Source: CALKWS01 sp051020515
GTDB taxonomy: Bacteria; Actinomycetota; Actinomycetes; Actinomycetales; Beutenbergiaceae
DNA length: 64,000 nucleotides
Assembly: GCF_051020515.1 (NCBI RefSeq)
Contig: NZ_CP194857.1
Span: 1,798,001-1,862,000, forward strand
Reading direction: 5' to 3'
The notes beneath the pieces were generated by a model, which was not told the origin of the DNA, searched no databases, and saw only the letters and a list, made by a program, of their open reading frames with translations. Below, in pieces: positions 18,391-27,008 of the stretch (its first letter is position 1; each line of letters starts with the position of its first letter). A program made the translations under genes and the position numbers.

Positions 18391-19300
18391 GCAATCTGCA
18401 GGTCCTCGACTCACCCGCGCCGGCCGAACCCCCCGGGGCGCGCAGCCCGAGCCACTCACCACCACCGGCCCGCGCGGGCCGAAACGGCCCGGCAGGGACC
18501 GACGCCGACGAGGCAGCAAGCGCGCGTACATCCTGCCCGGGGCGGTGATCGTGCTGGTGGTGGCCTGGGCGGCGTTCCCCGGTCTGTTCGCCCCGGCGGA
18601 CCCGATCGCCGGAAACGCGGCGGTGGCGTTGTCCCCGCCCAGCGCCGGGCACCTCTTCGGCACCGACGCCACCGGACGGGACGTGTTCAGCCGCGTGGTG
18701 CACGGGGCGATCCACTCCCTGTCCGGAGCGCTGCTGGCGGTGACCGTGGGGCTGATCGTCGGGTCGACGCTGGGCATCGTGGCCGGGTCGGCCCCACGGG
18801 TGCTCGACGACGTGATCATGCGCGTGGTGGATGTGCTGCTGGCCATCCCCTCCCTGCTGCTGTCCCTGAGCGTGATCATCCTGCTCGGCTTCGGCACCCT
18901 GCAGGCCGCCCTTGCGGTCGGGGTGGCCTCCATCGCCGCGTTCGCCCGGCTGGCCCGCTCCGAGGTGGTGCGGGTGCGCCGCAGCGACTACGTCGAGGCG
19001 GCCTTCGGCTCGGGCGCCACGTTCTTCTCGGTGCTGTTGCGGCACGTGCTCCCCAACTCCACCACCGCGGTGCTGGCCCTGGCCGCGCTGCAGTTCGGCA
19101 CCGCGATCCTGGCCATCTCCACTCTGGGCTTCCTCGGCTACGGTGCCCCGCCCCCCACCCCGGAGTGGGGCCTGATGGTGGCTGAGGGCCGTGACTACCT
19201 GGCCACCGCCTGGTGGCTGACCACGCTGCCGGGTCTGGTGGTGGTGGCGGTGGTGCTGTCGGCCAACCGCATCTCGGCCCTGATCGGACGGCACCAGTGA
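18387..19300 (+). CDS. ABC transporter permease (DppC-like), frameshifted near its start
   Basis: About 304 residues after repair. The ATG at 18387 overlaps the dppB-like stop. A disordered N-terminus leads to a basic segment (RPGRDRRRRGSKRAYILPG), then the OppC N-terminal helix and BPD_transp_1 domain with loop SEVVRVRRSDYVEAAFGSGATFFSVLLRHVLPN. The start frame and the main frame differ by one missing base, most likely in the C6-G4 run at 18429-18438. The stop overlaps the GTG of the ATPase gene. Confidence 0.82.
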
Positions 19301-20928
19301 GTAGCCCGCTGCTGAGCGTGCGTGACCTGTCCGTGGTCTACCACGGCAGCGCCGGGCAGGTACCGGCCGTGCGGGAGGTCGCCTTCGACGTCGCCCCGGG
19401 CACCGCAGTGGCGCTGGTGGGCGAATCCGGCTCCGGCAAGACCACCACGATCCAGACCCTGCTGGGCCTGCTGCCCCCGGCCGGTGAACGCACCGGCGGG
19501 CGGGTGGACTTCGCCGGGGCCGACATCACCGGCTGGTCACCCAAGCAGCTGCGGGCGGCGCTGGGCACCCGGATCGGGTACGTGCCCCAGGACCCGAACA
19601 ACTCCCTGAACCCGGTCCGCCGGGTGGGCGACAACCTGGCCGAGGTGCTGCGCATTCACAAGTGGGGCGACCGCAGGGCGATCCGGGCCCGGGTGGTGGA
19701 ACTGCTGGACCGGGTGGGTATCCCCGAGCCGGATCTGCGGGCCCGCCAGTACCCGCACGAACTCTCCGGAGGGATGAAGCAACGCGTGCTGATCGCCAGC
19801 GCGATCGCGCTGGACCCGGAACTGATCGTGGCCGATGAGGCCACCAGCGCCCTGGACGTGACGGTGCAACACCGGGTGCTGGACCTGCTCGATGACCTGC
19901 GCGCGGAGTCCGGCACGGCGATCCTGCTGGTGACCCATGACCTGGCGGTCGCGGCGGACCGGGCCGACGACGTCGTCGTGCTCTCCGAGGGTGCGGTCCA
20001 GGAGTCCGGGCCCACCGCCTCGGTGCTGAGCCACCCCGAGCACCCCTACACCCGGCAACTGCTGCGTGATGCCCCGGCCTTCGCCGTCGAGGACGCCCCC
20101 GAGCCACCCGGTGGGCAGGAGGTGGTGCAGGTGCAGGACCTGGTCAAGGAGTTCACGCTCGGCCGGCGCCGCCCACCCTTTCGCGCGGTCGACCAGATCT
20201 CCTTCACCGTCACCAAAGGCAGCACCCATGCGCTGGTGGGGGAGTCCGGGTCCGGCAAGACCACCACGGCGCGACTGCTGTCGGGCTTCGCACAGCCCAC
20301 GTCCGGCTCCATCAGCGTGGCCGGGCAGCGGGTCGACGGGCTGCGCGGGAAGGCGTGGCGGCAGATGCGCGCCACCACCCAGATGGTGTACCAGAACCCG
20401 TTCTCCTCCCTGGACCCACGCCAGGACGTCGAGACGATCCTGACCGAGCCCCTGCGCAACTTCGGGATCGGCGATCCCCAGCAGCGCCGGGCACGGGTGC
20501 GCGCGCAACTGGACCAGGTGGCGCTGGCCGGGTCCATGCTGGCCCGCCGTCCCGGGGAGCTCTCCGGAGGGCAGCGCCAGCGGGTGGCGATCGCCCGAGC
20601 CCTGGTGCTCGACCCCGAGGTGGTGGTGCTGGACGAGCCGGTCTCGGCGCTGGACGTGACGGTGCAGGCCCAGATCCTCCGGCTGCTGGCCGACCTCCAA
20701 CGCGAACTCGGCGTGACGTATGTGTTCATTTCCCACGACCTGGCGGTGGTGCGCCGGCTGGCCCACACAGTCAGCGTGCTCCAGCACGGAAAGGTGGTGG
20801 AGTCCGGGCCGGTGCGCGAGGTGTTCACCAGTCCGCGCCAGGCCTACACCCAAGAGTTGATCGCGGCGATCCCCGGGCATAGACCGGTCGCGCCGCACCA
20901 TGACGAGACGGTTAGGACGACACCATGA
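19297..20928 (+). CDS. Fused double ATPase of an oligopeptide ABC importer (DppD-DppF type)
   Basis: 543 residues with two complete nucleotide-binding domains. The first (residues ~5-250) has Walker A GESGSGKTT, signature LSGGMKQR and Walker B LIVADEAT. The second (~275-520) has Walker A GESGSGKTT, signature LSGGQRQR and Walker B VVVLDEPVSALD. Both are followed by the oligopeptide-transporter tail (HPYT-like YTRQLL and YTQELI). It powers the SBP/permease pair just upstream and overlaps both neighbours by four bases. Such fusions are common in Actinobacteria. Confidence 0.92.
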   Translation: MSSPLLSVRDLSVVYHGSAGQVPAVREVAFDVAPGTAVALVGESGSGKTTTIQTLLGLLPPAGERTGGRVDFAGADITGWSPKQLRAALGTRIGYVPQDPNNSLNPVRRVGDNLAEVLRIHKWGDRRAIRARVVELLDRVGIPEPDLRARQYPHELSGGMKQRVLIASAIALDPELIVADEATSALDVTVQHRVLDLLDDLRAESGTAILLVTHDLAVAADRADDVVVLSEGAVQESGPTASVLSHPEHPYTRQLLRDAPAFAVEDAPEPPGGQEVVQVQDLVKEFTLGRRRPPFRAVDQISFTVTKGSTHALVGESGSGKTTTARLLSGFAQPTSGSISVAGQRVDGLRGKAWRQMRATTQMVYQNPFSSLDPRQDVETILTEPLRNFGIGDPQQRRARVRAQLDQVALAGSMLARRPGELSGGQRQRVAIARALVLDPEVVVLDEPVSALDVTVQAQILRLLADLQRELGVTYVFISHDLAVVRRLAHTVSVLQHGKVVESGPVREVFTSPRQAYTQELIAAIPGHRPVAPHHDETVRTTP

Positions 20929-22304
20929 CCGGGACGCACGCAGCGGAGCAGGCCGAGCCCGCGGGACCACCGGCCGGCAGCGGGGCAGCGGACCTGGTGG
21001 ATCGCGTACTCGGGATCACACCCGGCGATGAGCTGGACCGCCTGCGGGCCGCCCGGGCGCAGGCTCGCGAGCACACGCAGCGCAGTTACCAGGTGCTCTT
21101 CGAGCCGGTCGATGTCACGGCCGTCAGTGTTATCGAGCGGTTCGCGGTGGCGGCCTTCACGGTCACGTTGCACCTGCGGACCGGTGCGCCCGGGGCGGTG
21201 CGGGCGCTCGCGGCTCACTACACCGGATCGTTGCAGCACCTCGAGCCCGGCCTGGCCGGGGCGGTGATCACCCGCGCGGAAGCCGCCCGCGCCCGCGGGC
21301 CCTACGGCGCCTACGCCGAGCCGGGCCTGGCGCAGGAGTCCACCACGGGGCCGGTGTACCGGATCGAGGCCGATCCGGCCGCGGACACCTCCGCCCGGGT
21401 CCGGGCGGGACTGGAACACGCCCACCTCACCTTCCGTCCGCGTGAGGCCGGTCCGGCTGATCTGCAGCGGCTGCTCGATGCCGGATGGTCCACCGACGGG
21501 ATCGTCACCCTGTCCCAACTGATCTCGTTCCTGGCCTACCAGGTTCGGTTGGTTCATGGCTTGTCCTACCTCGGTGGCGCCGGCGGGTCCGGTGCGCCCG
21601 ACCACGGTGGCGGGTTGGACGGCGTCACGGCCCCGCAGGGCGCTTCCGGTGCGACGAAGGGGGCGAAGGTGGACGCTGCGGACACAGCCGGGCACAGCGG
21701 CGGCGATCGTGTTCGCACCCATCCCGGCGGCACCGGACCGACCGCGTTCACCCGGGACCAACTCGGCTGGCTGCCCTGGTTGGCGCCGCTGACTGCCGAC
21801 GACCTCACCGAGCGGCACCACCACGGCCTGGTCGACGCCGCACGTGCCAGGTCGGAGTACTTCATGCTGCTGGCCCGCGACCCCGAGGCCCTGGGCGCAC
21901 GAACCCGCACGGACAAGGACATCTTCCACAACACCGACGGCGGCGGACTGCCCCGCGCCGAGCGGGAACTGGCCGCCACCGTCGCCTCCCGGGTGAACGG
22001 GTGCGTCTTCTGCGCGTCCGTGCACGCCCGGTTCGCCGCCCACTACGGCAAGGACGTCGACGCGGTGCAGCGGCTCCTGGACGAGGGGACCGACGCCGAC
22101 CTGGGGCCACGCTGGAATGTGCTCACCGCGGCAGCCGCCGCCCTGACCCGAACCCCGGCCGACTTCGGCGGCGTGCACCTGGAGTCGCTGCGCGCCGCAG
22201 GGCTGATCGATGCCGAGATCGTCGATCTGGTCTCCGCCACGGCGTTCTTCAACTGGGCGAACCGGTTGATGCTGTCGCTGGGCCAGCCGGCACTGCCGGC
22301 CTGA
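20925..22304 (+). CDS. Fused double CMD / AhpD-like protein in the ABC importer operon
   Basis: 459 residues in two halves joined by a Gly/Asp-rich linker (about 218-275). The N-terminal half resembles the CMD-domain family TIGRFAMs calls Avi_7170. The C-terminal half resembles the alkylhydroperoxidase-domain family Avi_7169 and carries the AhpD active-site pattern CxxCxxxH in GCVFCASVHARFAAHYG. Elsewhere these two are usually separate neighbouring genes linked to an oligopeptide-type ABC importer and a flavin monooxygenase; here they are fused and no monooxygenase is adjacent. The likely role is redox chemistry or detoxification tied to the imported substrate, which is unknown. Family names are from memory. 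Confidence 0.78.
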   Translation: MTGTHAAEQAEPAGPPAGSGAADLVDRVLGITPGDELDRLRAARAQAREHTQRSYQVLFEPVDVTAVSVIERFAVAAFTVTLHLRTGAPGAVRALAAHYTGSLQHLEPGLAGAVITRAEAARARGPYGAYAEPGLAQESTTGPVYRIEADPAADTSARVRAGLEHAHLTFRPREAGPADLQRLLDAGWSTDGIVTLSQLISFLAYQVRLVHGLSYLGGAGGSGAPDHGGGLDGVTAPQGASGATKGAKVDAADTAGHSGGDRVRTHPGGTGPTAFTRDQLGWLPWLAPLTADDLTERHHHGLVDAARARSEYFMLLARDPEALGARTRTDKDIFHNTDGGGLPRAERELAATVASRVNGCVFCASVHARFAAHYGKDVDAVQRLLDEGTDADLGPRWNVLTAAAAALTRTPADFGGVHLESLRAAGLIDAEIVDLVSATAFFNWANRLMLSLGQPALPA

Positions 22305-22381
22305 GCCGGAACGAGCGGGCCGTGATACTGAGCACGCGGGTTTGAGGCACACCCGCCGATCCGGGTACGCTGAACCGCCGA

Positions 22382-22467
22382 GGTAGCGTGTCCGAGCGGC
22401 CGAAGGTGCGGCACTCGAAATGCCGTGTGGTTCATAGCCACCGTGGGTTCAAATCCCACCGCTACCG
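22382..22467 (+). tRNA. tRNA-Ser (anticodon CGA)
   Basis: 86 nt without encoded CCA. The acceptor stem GGTAGCG pairs with CGCTACC and the discriminator is G. The anticodon arm CGGCA-CTCGAAA-TGCCG places CGA at 34-36. A long class II variable arm follows (TGTGGTTCATAGCCACC region), and the T arm GTGGG-TTCAAAT-CCCAC is perfect. It reads UCG codons. Confidence 0.95.
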
Positions 22468-22478
22468 CCGACGGAGCG

Positions 22479-22518
22479 CCGGCTCCCGGACCTGCGGAAA
22501 CGCAAGTCTGGGAGCCGG
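22479..22518 (+). terminator. Long hairpin terminator after tRNA-Ser
   Basis: Eleven bases after the tRNA is a near-perfect 18-bp stem closed by a GAAA tetraloop (22497-22500): arm CCGGCTCCCGGACCTGCG pairs with CGCAAGTCTGGGAGCCGG, with one mismatch and one G-U pair. No U-tract follows, as is common for actinobacterial terminators. The rest of the gap to 22731 holds nothing I can name. Confidence 0.75.
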
Positions 22519-22730
22519 GACTCGCCCGGTTACTCGATGGCCTCGAGCACCGCCGGCCCACCACCGAGGACGACGACGGACCTCGGCTCGTTCGCTGCGA
22601 CCCCTATCGCAGGTGTCCGGTCGCCGGTCGCCGGTCGGGGAGGCCAACCTGGCCAGGGCGAGTGCGCCGAGCAGGAGCCCGAGGTCCCGCAGTGCGATGA
22701 AGCCTGCGCGGAGTAGGAGGAGGGCCTGGT

Positions 22731-23393
22731 GTGCGCCGGCCGTGGTACCTGCGGGTGGGTGCGCTCGCCGAGCCCACGCGGCGAGCGCTGTACCTGTATG
22801 TGGCGGCCCAGCCCGATGCCGTCGGGCGGGAGCAGGCCGCCGCCAGCGTCGGGGTTCCGGCGCACATCGCGAAGTTCCACCTCGACCGGCTGGTGCACGA
22901 GGGCTTGCTCGACGTCGAGTACCGCCGCCTGACCGGGCGGAGCGGGCCGGGTGCGGGACGGCCGGCCAAGCTCTACCGGCGCTCGGACCGGGAGTTCTCG
23001 GTCTCGCTGCCCGCACGGCGGTATGACCTCGCCGGTGAGATCCTCGCCGCCGCGGTGCACCGGTCGATGCGCGACGGGACGCCGGTGGCGGAGGCGGTGC
23101 GTGAGGTGGCCCGGGAGACCGGGCGGCAGATGGCCGGTGAGGTCGCCACGGGCGGTGACGACCTCGAGCGGACATCGCGCGTCCTCGCCCGGCACGGCTA
23201 CGAGCCGCGCGCGTCCACGCGTGAGATCTGCCTGGCCAACTGCCCCTTCGACCGCCTCGCCACCCAGCACGCCGAACTGGTCTGCGGGATGAACCTCGAC
23301 CTGATCGGCGGAGTGGTCGACGGGCTCGGTGCCCACCTCACCCCCGAACTCGCACCCCGACCCGGATTCTGTTGCGTCCGGGTGCGCGGCTGA
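22731..23393 (+). CDS. SufR-like winged-helix regulator with C-terminal cysteine cluster
   Basis: 220 residues. The N-terminal winged helix (residues 10-80; REQAAASVGVPAHIAKFHLDRLVHEGLLDVEYRR) is of the ArsR/DeoR type. The C-terminal domain has Cys167, Cys171 (CLANCPF), Cys185 (LVCGMN) and Cys214-215 (GFCCVRV), a pattern matching Fe-S-binding SufR-type regulators. The GTG start has a textbook AGGAGGAGG seven bases upstream. SufR normally represses the suf Fe-S assembly operon, but no suf gene lies within this window, so the target is unknown. Confidence 0.8.
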   Translation: MRRPWYLRVGALAEPTRRALYLYVAAQPDAVGREQAAASVGVPAHIAKFHLDRLVHEGLLDVEYRRLTGRSGPGAGRPAKLYRRSDREFSVSLPARRYDLAGEILAAAVHRSMRDGTPVAEAVREVARETGRQMAGEVATGGDDLERTSRVLARHGYEPRASTREICLANCPFDRLATQHAELVCGMNLDLIGGVVDGLGAHLTPELAPRPGFCCVRVRG

Positions 23394-23487
23394 GCCGAAC
23401 AGCCACCGCCGCGGGCGTCGACATCGATCGAGATGCCGGCACAGGGTGACGGGAGTGCGGACGCCGGCGGTCGGTCGTGCTGCCGGC

Positions 23488-24225
23488 CTAGTGCGCAGGA
23501 CTGCCGACCGTGGTCGGTGTGCCGTTCTCGATCGGTGTGGAGTCCTCGATGCCCGTGCTGTGGTCGGTCGGCCCGCCGGAGGCGGACGTGGCGCCATCTG
23601 CCGCTGCGTGCGGTTCGGCGACCGCGACGGCCGGGTAGCCGGTGGTGACGATCGCGAACGCCTCATCGAGGAGGCGTGGGAGCTCTCCGTCGGGGAACCC
23701 TCGGCGCGACCAGATCGCCAGGGAGGCCGAGAGGGCGGCGCCGGCAGCGGATGAGACCAGCCACGGATAGAGGTCCGTGGTCGGGTCGGTCCCGGTGCGG
23801 GCGGCGATCCTTGACCGAAGCACGTCCTCCAACTCGGCCTGCTCGGCCACCCGGAAGGGCCGGAGCGAGGGGTTGTCCCGCTCGAGATCCGCCGTCTGGG
23901 CTGCCTTCTGCAGGTTCTCCGGGTGCTGTCGGGCGTAGGCGCTGACGATGTCCCACAACGCCGCCAGCGGAGGGGTCTGGGAGTCCTCGCTGTCGAGCTC
24001 CTCGATCAGTTCGCTCAGGCCGTGGTTGCCGGCGGCCAGGACCGCCTCCTCCTTGGAGGAGAAGTAGTTGGAGACCGTCCGGGGCGAGACGAAGGCCTCC
24101 CGGGCGATCTCGTCGAGGGTCACGTTGGCGAGCCCCTTCTCCACCGTCAACTTCAGCGCGGCCGCAGCGATCGCCTCGCGCGTCATGCGCTTCTTGATCT
24201 CGCGCAGACTCAACTCTTCTTCCAT
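23488..24225 (-). CDS. TetR-family transcriptional regulator
   Basis: 245 residues. The N-terminal helix-turn-helix is clear: NVTLDEIAREAFVSPRTVSNYFSSKEEAV (about residues 34-62). The ligand-binding domain follows, and the last ~40 residues are a low-complexity Thr/Pro/Gly/Ser tail. The ATG at 24225 has a GGGAGGGG ribosome binding site. Divergent from the tad locus across a 375-base gap, so it may control itself or the pilus genes; ligand unknown. Confidence 0.9.
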   Translation of the reverse strand: MEEELSLREIKKRMTREAIAAAALKLTVEKGLANVTLDEIAREAFVSPRTVSNYFSSKEEAVLAAGNHGLSELIEELDSEDSQTPPLAALWDIVSAYARQHPENLQKAAQTADLERDNPSLRPFRVAEQAELEDVLRSRIAARTGTDPTTDLYPWLVSSAAGAALSASLAIWSRRGFPDGELPRLLDEAFAIVTTGYPAVAVAEPHAAADGATSASGGPTDHSTGIEDSTPIENGTPTTVGSPAH

Positions 24226-24600
24226 CGTGCCCCTCCCATGAACGCCCCCGGTGTGAACGTCATGGTAACCCAGATCGCCCGGCACTCAAACGCCTGCCCG
24301 GATGTATGCGCACCACGTCGTTATGCGTGGAGCGCAATCTTACCTGACGACGCCGCTGCGCAGGATAGGACCTAAGTCCTAGGCATTGTGTCTCGGCTCA
24401 CAAACTGCCGAATTGGGCGCGAGAACGTGGCAAGCATAGCGGACAGAAGGATGTGCGCCATCTCACGAAAATTACTGGACACGTAGACGTGCGTAGTCAG
24501 CAACTATCTGTGAGAGTGACTATCGGCACCCGCTTCCAGCAGGTACCGGGGGCTTGACCAAGGCCAGAGCGGCCAAAGATGCTAGAAAAGGGAAAGTTTC
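24226..24600. other. Long AT-richer intergenic region between the TetR gene and flp
   Basis: 375 bases without a coding frame and visibly poorer in GC than the rest of the window, especially 24290-24600. It must hold the promoters of the TetR gene and of flp. It contains one clear dyad (24366-24381, listed separately). A TTGACC at 24554 has no good -10 partner. No other repeat or RNA fold was recognised. Confidence 0.6.
24366..24381. promoter_or_regulatory. Perfect dyad, possible operator
   Basis: TAGGAC-CTAA-GTCCTA is a perfect inverted repeat with a 4-base centre. It resembles the DevR/DosR-type core GGGACT-WW-AGTCCC at most positions, but could equally be a TetR operator since it lies upstream of the TetR gene. 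Function is inferred only from symmetry and position. Confidence 0.4.
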
Positions 24601-24816
24601 ATGAGCCAACTCGCTGCATACGTTGCAACCATGGTCGCCGTCGTGGGCGACCGCTTCACCGACCGTAAGGACCGGGGCGCCACCGCCGTGGAGTACGGCC
24701 TGCTCGTCGGCCTCATCGCCGTCGTCATCATCGGAGCTGTCCTACTTCTTGGTGGGGAACTAGACCGTCTCTTCAGCGCAATCGCCGACCGGTTGACAAC
24801 TGTCGGGGTCGAGTGA
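24601..24816 (+). CDS. flp: Flp-type pilin
   Basis: 71 residues, full family length. The prepilin site DRG|ATAVEYGLLVGLIAVVIIG has Gly26 before the cut and Glu/Tyr at mature positions 5 and 6, followed by the hydrophobic assembly helix. It is the major subunit of the Tad pilus and is cleaved by the prepilin peptidase encoded at 31588. AAGGGA seven bases upstream is the ribosome binding site. A hairpin separates it from the rest of the locus. Confidence 0.95.
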   Translation: MSQLAAYVATMVAVVGDRFTDRKDRGATAVEYGLLVGLIAVVIIGAVLLLGGELDRLFSAIADRLTTVGVE

Positions 24817-24840
24817 ACCCGACGTCTCTAAGGTGCTGGG

Positions 24841-24875
24841 GCTGCCGGTGAGCGCTGACACGCGCCGCCGGCAGC
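24841..24875 (+). terminator. Hairpin between flp and tadE
   Basis: GCTGCCGG (24841-24848) pairs with CCGGCAGC (24868-24875) around a 19-base loop. A hairpin directly after the pilin gene could partly terminate transcription, so that pilin is made in excess of the assembly machinery. The loop is long, so this is tentative. Confidence 0.4.
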
Positions 24876-24936
24876 ACCGCCACATCTGAGCCGGCCTGAT
24901 CCGACGGCCGGCCATAACCTCGGGGGAGGAGGCGAC

Positions 24937-25335
24937 GTGCCACGAGCACAGTCGCGTGATCGCGGTGCGTCCGCGATCGAGTTCGCGCTCGTCGTCCCGC
25001 TGCTGTTCGCCCTCGTGCTGGGGATCATGGCCTTCGGGCAGGCCTACCACGTGCAGTCGGCGCTGTCCGGCGCCGCCCGGGACGCGGTCCGCATCGTGGC
25101 GCTCGATCAGGGCGACGCCCCGGCGAACGCCCGGGCGGCCGCGATCGCCTCGGCGTCACCCTCTGTCGCCCTGGATCCCAGCCACATCACGATCGATCCA
25201 TCCTGCGAGGGCGCCGGGAGCTCGGGCCGCACCGCCACGGTGACCATTCGGTACCAGATGAACCTTCTGCTGTTCGGCGACATCGGCGGACCCATCACCC
25301 TCACCGGAAAGGGGACCATGCGATGCAACGGCTGA
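24937..25335 (+). CDS. tadE: TadE-like minor pseudopilin
   Basis: 132 residues. The prepilin-like N-terminus DRGASAIEFALVVPLLFALVLGIM has Gly before the cut and Glu at mature position 5. An extracytoplasmic domain with two cysteines follows. The GTG start has a strong GGGGGAGGAGG ribosome binding site. It overlaps the next gene by 13 bases. Confidence 0.9.
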   Translation: MPRAQSRDRGASAIEFALVVPLLFALVLGIMAFGQAYHVQSALSGAARDAVRIVALDQGDAPANARAAAIASASPSVALDPSHITIDPSCEGAGSSGRTATVTIRYQMNLLLFGDIGGPITLTGKGTMRCNG

Positions 25336-26294
25336 GGAACGACGACCGCGGGGCCACCACGGTCGTCGTGGCGCTGCTGATGGTCCCCCTGCTCGTTTTC
25401 GCCGCCCTCACCATCGACGTGGCGGCCATGCACACCGACCGCCAGCAACTGCAGACCGGCGCCGACGCTGCCGCCCTCGCGATCGCCCAGGACTGCGCCG
25501 GCGGCGACTGCGAACCCTCGGGCGCCACCGCCCAGACCATGGCCGCGGCGAACAAGAACGACGGCGAAGCCACCGGCGACGTGGCCGAGCTGGACCCGGC
25601 CGCCGGAAGGGTGACGGTCCGCACCGACGCCGTCCGCGAGCACTGGTTCGCCCCCATCATCGGCATCGACCAGACTTCGCTGCAGGCGCGGGCCAGCGCC
25701 CGCTGGGGCTATCCCACCGGCGGCTCGACGATCCTGCCGCTGGCGATCTACGTGTGCGAACTCACCGTGCAGACCGGCAGCACCGAGATCCGCGAGGACG
25801 GTGAGCTGGTCGGGATCGACCTGCCCGAGGCCACCCAGGAGCAGACGATCCAGTTCACCAAGGCCTCCAACACCGACTGCACCCCCAACTCCGGGAACGT
25901 GGTGCCCGGCGGCTTCGGGTGGCTGCGTCCCGGTACCAGCGGGTGCGGCAGCATCTCCACCGCGACCGGCGACTGGGTCAGAACCGACACGGGCAACAAC
26001 TCGCCCTGTGAACAGGCGACCTTCCAGGACTGGCTCGGCGAACCCGTGCTGGTGCCCCTGTTCGACGACGCCAGGGACAACGGCAGCGGTGCCCAGTACC
26101 GCATCATCGGCTACGCCGCCTTCACCCTCACCGGGTACCGCTTCCCCGGCATGTCTCACAACGCGTCACAGTGCACCGGGGGCGACAACTGTATCCGCGG
26201 CACCTTCGGCCGCTTCGTCGACCTGAGCGACGACTTCGACTACAGCCCCGACGGCCCCCGGTTCGGTGTCGCCGTCGTGGCCCTGACCGAGTAA
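25323..26294 (+). CDS. tadG: TadG-like pilus assembly protein
   Basis: 323 residues. The N-terminus DDRGATTVVVALLMVPLLVFAALTIDVAAM is the Tad-domain membrane segment, followed by LQTGADAAALAIAQDCA, a hallmark of TadG-type proteins. The large extracytoplasmic domain has several cysteine pairs. It probably anchors or assembles the pilus at the cell surface. It lies between tadE and cpaB in one transcription unit. Confidence 0.85.
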   Translation: MQRLRNDDRGATTVVVALLMVPLLVFAALTIDVAAMHTDRQQLQTGADAAALAIAQDCAGGDCEPSGATAQTMAAANKNDGEATGDVAELDPAAGRVTVRTDAVREHWFAPIIGIDQTSLQARASARWGYPTGGSTILPLAIYVCELTVQTGSTEIREDGELVGIDLPEATQEQTIQFTKASNTDCTPNSGNVVPGGFGWLRPGTSGCGSISTATGDWVRTDTGNNSPCEQATFQDWLGEPVLVPLFDDARDNGSGAQYRIIGYAAFTLTGYRFPGMSHNASQCTGGDNCIRGTFGRFVDLSDDFDYSPDGPRFGVAVVALTE

Positions 26295-26303
26295 GGCACC
26301 ATC

Positions 26304-27008
26304 ATGTCCCGTCGACCCATCGCCGCCGTCGTGGCCCTCGTGCTCGCCGCCGGCGCCGCCGCCGTCGTGATCAACTACGTCTCCGGTGCCGATGAACGGG
26401 CCATGGCCGGTATGTCACCGACGTCAGTGTTCGTCGTGAGTGAGCCGGTGCCGGAAGGCACCCCGTCGGAGGACCTGGCCGAGTACCTGACCGTGGCCGA
26501 GGTGCCCACCGCCGCCGTCGTTCCCGGCGGGGTGCAGGACCTGGATGAGGTCGCCGGGCAGGTCACCACCGCGGCACTGCAAGCCGGGGAACAACTCCTG
26601 GCCGCCCGGTTCGCCCCGCCGGAGGAGGAGCCGGAGGCGTTCCAGGTTCCCGAGGGGTTCCACCAGGTCAGCGTGCAACTGCCCGCCAACCGGGTCATCG
26701 GCGGGCACCTGGTGGCCGGCGACACCGTGGGCATCTTCATCAGCGACGAGGACGAGACGCACCTCAGGTTGCACAAGGTGCTCGTCACCCGCGTCCACGG
26801 CGGGGCCACGATCAACGAGAGCGACGACGGCGAGGAGCAGACCCAGGAAGCGTCCAGTTCGCTCATGGTCACCTTCGCGGTCTCCGCACCGGATGCCGAG
26901 ATCCTGGTCAACGCCGCCGAGTTCCGAGGCATCTGGCTCTCCCTGGAGCCGGGGGATGCACCCGAGAGCGACACCCGAGTGGTGGACAGAGAGGACCTGC
27001 TGCCATGA
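26304..27008 (+). CDS. cpaB: Flp pilus assembly protein CpaB (RcpC)
   Basis: 234 residues. One N-terminal transmembrane helix (AAVVALVLAAGAAAVVINYV), then a SAF-type domain and the RcpC/CpaB core (VSVQLPANRVIGGHLVAGDTVGIF). In other systems it shapes the periplasmic or cell-wall side of the pilus channel. It overlaps the next gene by four bases. Confidence 0.87.
   Translation: MSRRPIAAVVALVLAAGAAAVVINYVSGADERAMAGMSPTSVFVVSEPVPEGTPSEDLAEYLTVAEVPTAAVVPGGVQDLDEVAGQVTTAALQAGEQLLAARFAPPEEEPEAFQVPEGFHQVSVQLPANRVIGGHLVAGDTVGIFISDEDETHLRLHKVLVTRVHGGATINESDDGEEQTQEASSSLMVTFAVSAPDAEILVNAAEFRGIWLSLEPGDAPESDTRVVDREDLLP

Noticed and set aside
22530..22730. Minus-strand fragment with VVVLGGGPAVLEAIE and a hydrophobic stretch LLLLRAGFIALRDLGLLLGA
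   Set aside because: No start codon or ribosome binding site, the pieces lie in different frames, and no family was recognised; it may be chance.
24554..24590. TTGACC as the flp -35 box
   Set aside because: No acceptable -10 hexamer at the right distance, and the transcript start would fall on the ribosome binding site.
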